From an uncultured Cocleimonas sp. (GTDB lineage Bacteria; Pseudomonadota; Gammaproteobacteria; Thiotrichales; Thiotrichaceae), in contig CALISP010000096.1 in the NCBI GenBank assembly GCA_938041705.1, positions 1 through 8,410 of the forward strand: a stretch of 8,410 nucleotides of DNA. Direction: 5' to 3'. The notes below the pieces were generated by a model. It saw only the letters and a program-made list of their open reading frames with translations. It was not told the origin of the DNA and did not search any database. The translations under genes were made by a program, and so were the position numbers. Below, piece by piece: positions 1 to 5,573 of the stretch (positions are counted from its first letter, which is position 1; every line of letters begins with the position of its first letter).

Positions 1-271
1 CGCTCTTTCATGGGCTACTGCTGGTGGATCAGGATTTCGTGGTTCGCGTAAAAGTACTCCTTTCGCAGCACAGGTTGCCGCGGAATCAGCAGGTGAAGCT
101 GCAAAGCAGTTTGGTTTAAAAAACCTTGATGTTCATGTAAAGGGTCCAGGCCCTGGTCGTGAGTCTGCTGTTCGTGCTTTAAATAATATAGGTTATAAAA
201 TCACTAACATTATTGATGTTACACCTATCCCCCATAATGGTTGTCGTCCACCTAAAAAGCGTCGAGTGTAG
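1..271 (+). CDS. rpsK: 30S ribosomal protein S11, C-terminal part (5' truncated by window edge)
   Basis: This is the last 89 codons of S11, a small-subunit protein of the platform that lines the mRNA exit region. The frame opens at base 2 and ends with TAG at 269-271. The visible protein runs from ALSWATAGGSGFRGSRKSTP through KGPGPGRES to the hallmark C-terminus DVTPIPHNGCRPPKKRRV, which matches the conserved bacterial S11 end almost residue for residue. E. coli S11 has 129 residues, so about 40 N-terminal residues lie upstream of the window. Only 13 bases separate its stop from rpsD, as expected inside the alpha operon (rpsM-rpsK-rpsD-rpoA-rplQ). The upstream promoter and the S4-binding leader of the operon are not in view. 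Confidence 0.97.
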   Translation, partial: ALSWATAGGSGFRGSRKSTPFAAQVAAESAGEAAKQFGLKNLDVHVKGPGPGRESAVRALNNIGYKITNIIDVTPIPHNGCRPPKKRRV

Positions 272-273
272 TC

Positions 274-279
274 GGAGAG
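274..279 (+). promoter_or_regulatory. Shine-Dalgarno site that fixes the rpsD start
   Basis: GGAGAG lies five bases before the ATG at 285. The same frame is open further upstream to an ATG at 213, but that stretch overlaps rpsK and is not part of S4. This site and the conserved MARYIGPK N-terminus place the start at 285. Confidence 0.85.
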
Positions 280-284
280 TTATA

Positions 285-905
285 ATGGCCAGATATATAG
301 GACCAAAGTGTAAGTTAATGCGTCGTGAAGGTACTGATCTTTACTTAAAAGGACGTGGTCGTGCACTAGAAAATAAGTGTAATCTAGAGAAAGTTCCAGG
401 TGTTCATGGTGAGCGCCGTACACGACTATCTGATTATGGTATCCAGTTACGCGAAAAGCAAAAAGTTCGTCGTATCTATGGAGTTCTAGAAAAGCAGTTC
501 AGAAACTACTTTAAAGAAGCAGTTAGACAGAAAGGATCTACAGGTGAAAATCTACTTCAGCTCCTAGAATGTCGTCTTGATAATGTAGCTTATCGTATGG
601 GTTACGGATCAACACGTGCAGAAGCAAGACAATTAGTAAGTCATAAGTCAATTATGGTTAACGGGAAATCTGTAAATATCCCGTCTTACCAAGTTAAGGC
701 TGGAGATATTGTCTCTGTTCGTGAGAAAGCTAAACAACAAACTAGAATTCAAGATGCTGTTGCAGTTGCAGAGCAAGTTGGTATTCCAGAATGGCTTGAA
801 GTTGATGCGAAGAAACTTGAGGGCACTTTTAAGGCTGCTCCAGAGCGTGAAGAATTACCAGCAGAGATTAATGAATCTCTAATTGTAGAACTTTACTCTA
901 AGTAA
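285..905 (+). CDS. rpsD: 30S ribosomal protein S4
   Basis: S4 is a primary 16S rRNA-binding protein that starts assembly of the 30S body. In E. coli it is also the translational repressor of the alpha operon. The product is 206 residues, the same as E. coli S4. It begins MARYIGPKCKLMRREGTDL, contains the conserved block LSDYGIQLREKQKVRRIYGV (about residues 49-68), then the S4 RNA-binding domain (about residues 97-160, with RLDNVAYRMGYGSTRAEARQ and IMVNGKSVNI), and ends INESLIVELYSK. Cysteines occur at 9 and 32, but the four-cysteine zinc set of Thermus-type S4 is not present, so this is the zinc-free form. The start at 285 is chosen by the preceding GGAGAG and by family length. It lies 13 bases after rpsK and 40 bases before rpoA, in one operon. 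Confidence 0.97.
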   Translation: MARYIGPKCKLMRREGTDLYLKGRGRALENKCNLEKVPGVHGERRTRLSDYGIQLREKQKVRRIYGVLEKQFRNYFKEAVRQKGSTGENLLQLLECRLDNVAYRMGYGSTRAEARQLVSHKSIMVNGKSVNIPSYQVKAGDIVSVREKAKQQTRIQDAVAVAEQVGIPEWLEVDAKKLEGTFKAAPEREELPAEINESLIVELYSK

Positions 906-933
906 ACATTTACAGTTTACTTACCGAATTTTT

Positions 934-937
934 GAGG
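934..937 (+). promoter_or_regulatory. Shine-Dalgarno site supporting a TTG start of rpoA
   Basis: GAGG lies eight bases before the TTG at 946-948. No in-frame ATG lies near the expected N-terminus, so this site and the alignment of the first residues with the family support initiation at TTG. Confidence 0.7.
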
Positions 938-945
938 TTTACATT

Positions 946-1944
946 TTGTCTAAAACAACAGATTTACTAAAGCCGCGTAATATCCAGGTCAAAGACCTAG
1001 GTAATCACACGTCTAAAATAGTTCTAGAACCTCTCGAAAGGGGTTTTGGTCACACTTTAGGTAATGCTTTGCGCAGAATCTTACTTTCATCTGTACCGGG
1101 TTGTGCTGTAACAGAAGTTAAAATAACGGGTGTTGATCACGAATATACAGCTTTGGACGGAGTTCAAGAAGATGTTGTTGATATTCTTCTTAACCTCAAG
1201 AAGTTAGCTTTTCGTCTTAATACTAAAGAAGAAGTTTCTCTTGATCTTCGTAAGCAAGGGCCTGGAGTAATTACTGCTGGTGATATTCAACTAGATCATG
1301 ATGTTGAAATTGTTAATCCAGATGCTGTAATAGCAACTTTAACAACAGACACTGAATTAGAAATGTCTATCAAAGTTGAGAAAGGAAGAGGTTATCAACC
1401 AGCTCCTACTCGTCGTGGTCCAGATTCACCAGAGCTTCCTTTAGGGACGTTGGTTTTAGATGCATCATTTAGTCCAGTAGTTAGAGTTTCTTATGATGTG
1501 GATAGTGCTCGTGTTGAGAATAGAACTGACTTAGATAAATTAATAATTGAATTGCAATCAGATGGATCAATCGATGCTGAAGAGACAATCAGTGATGCAG
1601 CTACAATTTTACATGAGCAATTAGCTGTTTTCTTTGATCTAACGATCATTGAGCCAGAGCCAGAAGTTGAGCCAGAGCCAGAGATTGACCCTGTTCTATT
1701 ACGTCCAGTTGATGATCTTGAGTTAACTGTTAGATCAGCTAACTGTCTGAAAGCCGAGCAAGTTTACTATATTGGTGACCTTGTACAGAAGACTGAGGTT
1801 GAGTTGTTGAAAACTCCTAATCTTGGTAAGAAGTCTTTAACTGAGATCAAAGATATCTTAGCATCTCACGGATTAACGCTAGGGGCACGTCTCGAAAATT
1901 GGCCTCCAGCTTCTATTGAAACAAAAGATCTCAGAGTGGGTTAA
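946..1944 (+). CDS. rpoA: DNA-directed RNA polymerase subunit alpha
   Basis: The alpha subunit dimerises to nucleate assembly of RNA polymerase, and its C-terminal domain contacts UP elements and activators. The product is 332 residues (E. coli 329). The N-terminal domain (about 1-233) carries the dimerisation block LEPLERGFGHTLGNALRRIL at residues 27-46. The C-terminal domain (about 249-325) holds RPVDDLELTVRSANCLKAE, GDLVQKTEVELLKTPNLGKK and LENWPPASI. The DNA-contacting residues of E. coli (R265, N268, C269, G296, K298, S299, E302) are all conserved, shifted by two: R263, N266, C267, G294, K296, S297, E300. The linker (about 234-248) is an acidic Glu-Pro repeat. The start appears to be TTG, since no suitable ATG precedes the conserved region and a GAGG is well spaced. 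It follows rpsD by 40 bases and precedes rplQ by 60. Confidence 0.97.
   Translation: MSKTTDLLKPRNIQVKDLGNHTSKIVLEPLERGFGHTLGNALRRILLSSVPGCAVTEVKITGVDHEYTALDGVQEDVVDILLNLKKLAFRLNTKEEVSLDLRKQGPGVITAGDIQLDHDVEIVNPDAVIATLTTDTELEMSIKVEKGRGYQPAPTRRGPDSPELPLGTLVLDASFSPVVRVSYDVDSARVENRTDLDKLIIELQSDGSIDAEETISDAATILHEQLAVFFDLTIIEPEPEVEPEPEIDPVLLRPVDDLELTVRSANCLKAEQVYYIGDLVQKTEVELLKTPNLGKKSLTEIKDILASHGLTLGARLENWPPASIETKDLRVG
1651..1686 (+). repeat. 18-bp tandem duplication in the rpoA interdomain linker
   Basis: Two adjacent 18-base units, at 1651-1668 and 1669-1686, differ at two positions. They encode EPEPEV and EPEPEI. The repeat sits exactly in the flexible linker between the N- and C-terminal domains of alpha, so it changes linker composition and reach without touching either folded domain. 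Confidence 0.85.
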
Positions 1945-1945
1945 T

Positions 1946-1966
1946 CTTTACTTGATATAAGTAAGA
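1946..1966 (+). other. Small inverted repeat in the rpoA-rplQ spacer
   Basis: TTACTT (1948-1953) and AAGTAA (1959-1964) are perfect complements around a five-base loop, starting four bases after the rpoA stop. No T-tract follows, so it is not an intrinsic terminator. It could be an mRNA stability or processing element between rpoA and rplQ, or chance in AT-rich DNA. Confidence 0.4.
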
Positions 1967-2004
1967 TACTTGACTGATTAGAATTAAATACAAGGTTTAC
2001 AAAA

Positions 2005-2382
2005 ATGCGTCATCATAAAATAGGCAGACAACTTAGTCGTAATAGCAGCCACAGAAAAGCGACATTACAAAGTTTATCTACAGCTTTAATTAAGCATGGT
2101 GGAATAAAGACTACTGTTGCAAAAGCTAAAGAATTACGTCGTGTAGCTGAGCCATTAGTAACTCGTGCCAAAATAGATTCTGTTCATAATCGTCGTACTG
2201 CTTTTGCACGTTTACGCGATGATGAATGTGTAGGAATTCTATTTAAAGAATTAGGTCCTCGTTATAAAGAGCGTGCTGGGGGATACACTAGAATAATCAA
2301 ATGTGGTTATAGAGCAGGTGATAATGCTCCGATGGCATACATTGAATTTGTTGATAGACCTGAAGCCGAAGCTGCAGAGTAA
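2005..2382 (+). CDS. rplQ: 50S ribosomal protein L17
   Basis: L17 is a large-subunit protein located near the exit side of the 50S particle. The product is 125 residues (E. coli 127). It begins MRHHKIGRQLSRNSSHRKA, has the AKELRRVAEPL block at about residues 40-50, and carries the C-terminal signature RAGGYTRIIKCGYRAGDNAP (about 90-109) followed by an acidic, alanine-rich tail. The start is supported by AAGG at 1992-1995, nine bases before the ATG, and by the conserved N-terminus. It is the last gene of the alpha operon. The terminator begins 13 bases after the stop codon. Confidence 0.97.
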   Translation: MRHHKIGRQLSRNSSHRKATLQSLSTALIKHGGIKTTVAKAKELRRVAEPLVTRAKIDSVHNRRTAFARLRDDECVGILFKELGPRYKERAGGYTRIIKCGYRAGDNAPMAYIEFVDRPEAEAAE

Positions 2383-2395
2383 CTTCAATACATTT

Positions 2396-2428
2396 AAAAA
2401 AACCGAGATTTCATCTCGGTTTTTTTTT
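2396..2428 (+). terminator. Rho-independent terminator of the alpha operon
   Basis: A perfect eight-base stem, ACCGAGAT (2402-2409) and ATCTCGGT (2413-2420), closes a three-base loop and is followed by a run of nine T (2420-2428). Six A residues precede the stem and can extend it by pairing with the T run, so it could also work in reverse. A second T8 run follows at 2431-2438. The region from here to the bioB promoter holds no convincing gene. Confidence 0.93.
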
Positions 2429-2598
2429 GGTTTTTTTTCTTGATTACCTCGAATGAAACTTAATTTATTAGAAACAATTATGGTTTTAATTTGAATCAGT
2501 TTTTCTTTTATTCTGTAATAGTTTGTCGAAACAATGTATTTCTTCCACAATTGTACAATGACAGTAGTAACTCAATGTTTAAATGCTTGTATTGAATC

Positions 2599-2617
2599 AG
2601 TAAGATTGACTCTTACT
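2599..2617. promoter_or_regulatory. Candidate operator: perfect inverted repeat over the bioB -35 box
   Basis: AGTAAGA (2599-2605) and TCTTACT (2611-2617) are perfect complements separated by five bases. The spacer and the first base of the right arm make up TTGACT, the likely -35 hexamer of bioB. A protein bound here would block RNA polymerase, so repression of bioB is a reasonable inference. The sequence does not resemble the BirA operator (TTGTAAACC / GGTTTACAA arms), so the regulator is unknown. Confidence 0.45.
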
Positions 2618-2633
2618 CATAATTTCATACACT
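2606..2633 (+). promoter_or_regulatory. Candidate sigma-70-type promoter of bioB
   Basis: TTGACT (2606-2611) matches the -35 consensus at five of six positions. It is followed, 16 bases later, by TACACT (2628-2633), which matches the -10 consensus at four of six. An overlapping TATAAA at 2633-2638 looks better as a -10 but would need a 21-base spacer. Transcription would begin near 2640, giving a leader of roughly 38 bases before bioB. Confidence 0.5.
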
Positions 2634-2677
2634 ATAAAGCTAGTAAATTTAACGGAATGTAAGGAACAGGTAGTCTT

Positions 2678-3670
2678 ATGAGTGTGCAGCGTAAAGATTG
2701 GAAAACAGAAGAAATTGAATCATTATTTAATTTATCGTTCAATGATTTAATATTCAAAGCACACTCTACACATAGAGATAATTTTAATCCTAATGAAGTT
2801 CAGATTAGTACTTTACTAAGTATTAAAACAGGTGCTTGTCCAGAGGATTGTTCTTACTGTTCTCAAAGTTCAAAAAATGATACGGGTCTAGAAAGAGAGC
2901 GTTTGCTTGAACTTAATGAAGTCATTAATGCGGCTTCTGAAGCCAAAGATAATGGAGCAACGCGTTTTTGTATGGGAGCAGCATGGCGCAACCCTACTGA
3001 TAAAAGTCTCGATAAAGTAATTGATATGATAAAGGCAGTAAAGGGCATGGGAATGGAGACCTGTGTTACTTTAGGGATGTTGGAGGAATCACAAGCAGTA
3101 AAGTTAAAGGAAGTTGGTTTAGATTATTACAATCACAATCTTGATACTTCTCCTGAATTCTACGGTACTGTTATCTCTACTAGGACTTATCAAGATCGCT
3201 TAGATACACTCTCACATGTTCGTGACGCAGGAATAAACGTTTGTTCTGGGGGTATCCTTGGAATGGGTGAAACACGCCGTGATCGTGCGCGTTTACTTCA
3301 AGAACTTGCTAATCTTCCTAAAGCCCCAGAATCAGTTCCTATCAATGATTTAGTTCAGGTAAAAGGGACTCCGCTTGATGGAATAGATAAGTTAGATCCT
3401 TTCGAATTCATTCGTACAATAGCGGTTGCTAGAATTATCATGCCTACGTCATATGTACGTTTATCTGCAGGTAGAGCAGAAATGAATGATGAAATGCAGG
3501 CTTTATGTTTCTTTGCAGGTGCTAACTCTATGTTTTACGGTGATCGTCTTTTAACTACTGATAACCCAGAAGAGTCTGATGATCAAAAATTATTTGCACG
3601 TTTAGATATACAAGCTGAGAAGAGCTCTAATGAAGCCGTTAATAACATAAATGAAAAGCAAATAGCTTAG
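2678..3670 (+). CDS. bioB: Biotin synthase (radical SAM)
   Basis: BioB inserts sulfur into dethiobiotin to make biotin, the last step of the pathway, using S-adenosylmethionine and two iron-sulfur clusters in the cytosol. The product is 330 residues (E. coli 346). The radical-SAM [4Fe-4S] motif CPEDCSYC supplies C54, C58 and C61. The [2Fe-2S] ligands are C98 (RFCMG), C129 (ETCVT), C189 (NVCSGG) and R261 (YVRLSAGR), each one position beyond its E. coli equivalent. YYNHNLDTSPEFY (150-162) is the conserved substrate-site segment. All catalytic ligands are present, so the enzyme should be active. The last 20 residues are low-complexity and variable. The start ATG has AAGGA 12 bases upstream and CAGG 7 bases upstream. 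Unusually, no other bio gene is adjacent: bioB stands alone between two ribosomal-protein units. Confidence 0.97.
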   Translation: MSVQRKDWKTEEIESLFNLSFNDLIFKAHSTHRDNFNPNEVQISTLLSIKTGACPEDCSYCSQSSKNDTGLERERLLELNEVINAASEAKDNGATRFCMGAAWRNPTDKSLDKVIDMIKAVKGMGMETCVTLGMLEESQAVKLKEVGLDYYNHNLDTSPEFYGTVISTRTYQDRLDTLSHVRDAGINVCSGGILGMGETRRDRARLLQELANLPKAPESVPINDLVQVKGTPLDGIDKLDPFEFIRTIAVARIIMPTSYVRLSAGRAEMNDEMQALCFFAGANSMFYGDRLLTTDNPEESDDQKLFARLDIQAEKSSNEAVNNINEKQIA

Positions 3671-3672
3671 TG

Positions 3673-3695
3673 ATAAATAAAGTTATTTATTTTTT
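3673..3695 (+). terminator. Weak all-A/T hairpin after bioB, possible terminator
   Basis: ATAAATAA (3673-3680) and TTATTTAT (3683-3690) are perfect complements with only two bases between them, so the innermost pairs must open to form a loop. Six T follow at 3690-3695. With no G-C pair in the stem, termination would be inefficient, and some readthrough into rpsT is likely. Confidence 0.35.
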
Positions 3696-3714
3696 AAAAT
3701 AGTATTAAAAAGTG

Positions 3715-3743
3715 TTGATGTTGAATATTAAATTCAGCATAAT
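3715..3743 (+). promoter_or_regulatory. Sigma-70-type promoter of rpsT
   Basis: TTGATG (3715-3720) and CATAAT (3738-3743) match four and five positions of the -35 and -10 consensus, with the ideal 17-base spacer. The stretch just upstream (about 3683-3712) is almost pure A/T, like an UP element. The bases after the -10 (ACCTGCC) are relatively C-rich for this genome, as in promoters under stringent control. The leader to the rpsT start would be about 33 bases. Confidence 0.65.
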
Positions 3744-3771
3744 ACCTGCCTTGTTTTTAAATGCCCTTGTG

Positions 3772-3775
3772 GGAG
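3772..3775 (+). promoter_or_regulatory. Shine-Dalgarno site supporting the TTG start of rpsT
   Basis: GGAG within GGGAGAAG lies seven bases before TTG at 3783-3785. There is no alternative in-frame ATG at the expected N-terminus. The site fixes the start and pairs a good ribosome-binding site with a weak start codon. Confidence 0.8.
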
Positions 3776-3782
3776 AAGTACC

Positions 3783-4043
3783 TTGCCAAATATAACATCA
3801 GCTAAAAAACGTGCTCGTCAATCAGAAGTGAGACGTCAACATAACAAACACATCCGTTCAGGCATGCGTACTACTGTTAAAAATGTATTATATGCTATTG
3901 AAGCAGGCGATAAAGTTGCTGCTTCTGAAGCTTATAAGATTGCTGTTCCTGCAATTGATGCTAGTGTTTCTAAAGGGATCATGCATAAGAATAAAGCAGC
4001 TCGAAGTAAAAGTCGTTTGAATTCTAGAATTCAAGCACTGTAA
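3783..4043 (+). CDS. rpsT: 30S ribosomal protein S20 (TTG start)
   Basis: S20 binds 16S rRNA at the base of the small subunit early in assembly. The product is 86 residues (E. coli 87). It begins MPNITSAKKRARQSE, continues with the basic RQHNKHIRSGMRTTVKN segment, and ends with the signature GIMHKNKAARSKSRLNSRI. The start codon is TTG, supported by GGAG seven bases upstream and by the conserved N-terminus. E. coli rpsT also starts with UUG, where the weak start is part of S20 translational autoregulation, so similar control is likely here. It is a single-gene unit with its own promoter and a strong terminator. Confidence 0.96.
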   Translation: MPNITSAKKRARQSEVRRQHNKHIRSGMRTTVKNVLYAIEAGDKVAASEAYKIAVPAIDASVSKGIMHKNKAARSKSRLNSRIQAL

Positions 4044-4059
4044 ACTTAGTTTGCTCTAG

Positions 4060-4088
4060 AAAAACCAGCTATTAGCTGGTTTTTTTTT
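4060..4088 (+). terminator. Rho-independent terminator of rpsT
   Basis: ACCAGCT (4064-4070) and AGCTGGT (4074-4080) form a perfect seven-base stem around a three-base loop, followed by a run of nine T (4080-4088). Five A precede the stem and could extend it. It lies 16 bases after the rpsT stop. The following 276 bases up to the next gene are A/T-rich and hold no gene I can support. Confidence 0.92.
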
Positions 4089-4320
4089 GCCTACGGTTTA
4101 TTCGATAGTTACTACTTATTAACAATATTACGAACGTCTTTCATCCAATAGTAGTTGCTTCAAAAATCTACATTCTCATTTAAAGGCATCACACTGCTTT
4201 TTACCTATATAGATATCTTTCATAATATTATCTTATTTAAACTGTAACTCTTAAATAATTTAACCATCACTAATCAGCTTAGTTGAGCCTTTTAAGCTTG
4301 TTTTCATTGTTGTGGTTAAG

Positions 4321-4339
4321 GAGCAATGAGACATTGTTC
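4321..4339. promoter_or_regulatory. Inverted repeat upstream of the M28-like gene
   Basis: GAGCAATG (4321-4328) and CATTGTTC (4332-4339) are complementary at seven of eight positions (the eighth can be G-U in RNA) around a three-base centre. It ends 25 bases before the ATG of the M28-like gene. It may be an operator or a leader hairpin. I could not find a convincing -35/-10 pair next to it. Confidence 0.3.
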
Positions 4340-4364
4340 AATTGTATAGATAGTTATTAACCTA

Positions 4365-5429
4365 ATGTCTCAAGTCACTTTTTCTCAACGTATGATAACC
4401 AAGTTAATTGACTGGTTATTAGCTTTATTAGGTGCGAGCATTTTACTTTGGTTTTTTGTAACTCAGCCGGTAATGAGTACGGTTACAAACAATACTAATC
4501 AAATAGCTAATACAAATGAGTTGAAAAGACATGTCCAATTACTTACTAATGGTTATGCGCCTAGAACAATTAATTATGATAACTTAAACAATACTGCAGA
4601 TTATATTTATCAAGAATTTGCTCGCGTTGGTATCCCTGAATACCAAGCAATACATACTTTATCAAAACAATACCATAATGTTTCTTTGCAACTTGGCCCT
4701 GATACTCGAGAACTTTATGTTATAGGCGCACATTATGATGCTGAAGACGATTCTATTGATACAGAGGGTAATGCAAGTGGGGTAGCTACTTTAATTGAGC
4801 TAGCACGACATTTAGCACTCAATAACGATAAACTAAACATTGGTGTTATCTTAATTGCTTATCCTTTGTCACTTAATCAGTCAGATAATCGGATCAATAC
4901 AGGAAGTTATTTCCATGCTGACTCATTAAAGAGAATGAACAAAAAAGTCCGTTTAATGATTTCGTTAGATAGCGTAGGACAAGACAACTCTATAGCTGCT
5001 TTTGAAAGGCATCCTTACAAATTTATGGATATATTGAATCCGTCTAAAGCAAACCATTTATATATGGTGGGTAGACTCAAAGATTTTAAAAATATAAGAC
5101 AATTAAAAAGAGTCTTTAATAGCACTTCTGCTTTATCTTTGAATTCGCATACTCTTTTTGAGAGTTTTAATAAAACACAATCTAGTGATCATGTTAATTA
5201 TTGGAATCAAGGCTTCCCTGCTGTATTGATTAGCGATAATTTGGAGAAAGGTAAGTTAGAAAAGAATGATACTAATACTGAAATTAAAGACCGATTGGAT
5301 TATGTTAAAATGGCTATGCTTGTAAACGGTTTATACCAATCTGTAATTAAAACGAGTACCGGGGCAGCGGATAGAACCTTGTTGGCACAACGCTCTAGAA
5401 ATAAGAAAGTTAATTCATTAGTACGATAG
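4365..5429 (+). CDS. Membrane-anchored M28-family protein, metal site apparently degenerate
   Basis: This 354-residue protein has one hydrophobic segment near the N-terminus (about 14-33) after a short basic stretch, so it is probably anchored with its body outside the cytoplasm. The body (about 50-328) resembles M28 zinc aminopeptidases: GAHYDA (121-126), GNASGVATLIELARHLA (135-151), LMISLDSVG (197-205) and SDHVNYWNQGFPAVLISD (274-291). Measured against motifs recalled for the family, H123 and D202 are kept. The bridging Asp of D-N-A-S-G is Gly (G135), the Glu-Glu pair is Ser-Leu (S169-L170), and the last His of Y-H-T-x-x-D-T appears to be Asp (D302). That suggests little or no peptidase activity and perhaps a binding role. 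The ATG has no clear Shine-Dalgarno site. The gene stands alone and converges on the beta-oxidation operon. Family membership is fairly sure, function is not. Confidence 0.8.
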   Translation: MSQVTFSQRMITKLIDWLLALLGASILLWFFVTQPVMSTVTNNTNQIANTNELKRHVQLLTNGYAPRTINYDNLNNTADYIYQEFARVGIPEYQAIHTLSKQYHNVSLQLGPDTRELYVIGAHYDAEDDSIDTEGNASGVATLIELARHLALNNDKLNIGVILIAYPLSLNQSDNRINTGSYFHADSLKRMNKKVRLMISLDSVGQDNSIAAFERHPYKFMDILNPSKANHLYMVGRLKDFKNIRQLKRVFNSTSALSLNSHTLFESFNKTQSSDHVNYWNQGFPAVLISDNLEKGKLEKNDTNTEIKDRLDYVKMAMLVNGLYQSVIKTSTGAADRTLLAQRSRNKKVNSLVR

Positions 5430-5433
5430 TAAA

Positions 5434-5458
5434 GGATGTCTTTAAAAGACACCCCCCC
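5434..5458. other. Hairpin and C7 run between convergent genes
   Basis: TGTCTTT (5437-5443) and AAAGACA (5445-5451) are perfect complements with one central base. Two further G-C pairs lie beyond one mismatch (5434-5435 with 5453-5454). A run of seven C follows (5452-5458). There is no T-tract on either strand, so it is not a standard intrinsic terminator, although its position four bases after the M28-like gene's stop would suit a transcript 3' end. Confidence 0.35.
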
Positions 5459-5573
5459 GACTTTTGTAGTAATACTTGAAGCTGAATCAAAATATATTAA
5501 AGAGCTAAACGAGTAATTAATTCGTATTGTTATGAAGGTTTTGAATAGAGTTATTTAAAATTCTGAAGATAAT

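Noticed and set aside
213..284. Extended N-terminus for S4 starting at 213.
   Set aside because: It lies within rpsK, and the conserved S4 start with its ribosome-binding site is at 285.
1994..2002. GGTTTACAA before rplQ equals one half of the BirA operator.
   Set aside because: The partner TTGTAAACC is absent at the right distance, and the site overlaps the rplQ ribosome-binding region, so it is most likely chance.
2251..2550. Open frame of 99 codons on the minus strand.
   Set aside because: It runs through the terminator and antisense to rplQ, has low-complexity residues, and resembles no family I recognise.
2547..2559. Overlapping palindromes ACAATTGT and ATTGTACAAT upstream of bioB.
   Set aside because: Short A/T-rich palindromes are common by chance here, and this one lies about 47 bases upstream of the candidate -35.
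3761..3805. Short frame MPLWEKYLAKYNIS overlapping the rpsT start.
   Set aside because: No ribosome-binding site precedes its ATG. It is out of frame with S20 and only 14 codons long.
4326..4349. Seven-codon frame MRHCSIV after AAGGAG, as a possible leader peptide.
   Set aside because: The ribosome-binding site is only two bases from the ATG, and the peptide has no attenuation-like codon run.
5508..5524. Imperfect inverted repeat (ACGAGT / ATTCGT) as a terminator of the minus-strand operon.
   Set aside because: The stem is short with a wobble pair, and no proper T-tract follows on the minus strand.
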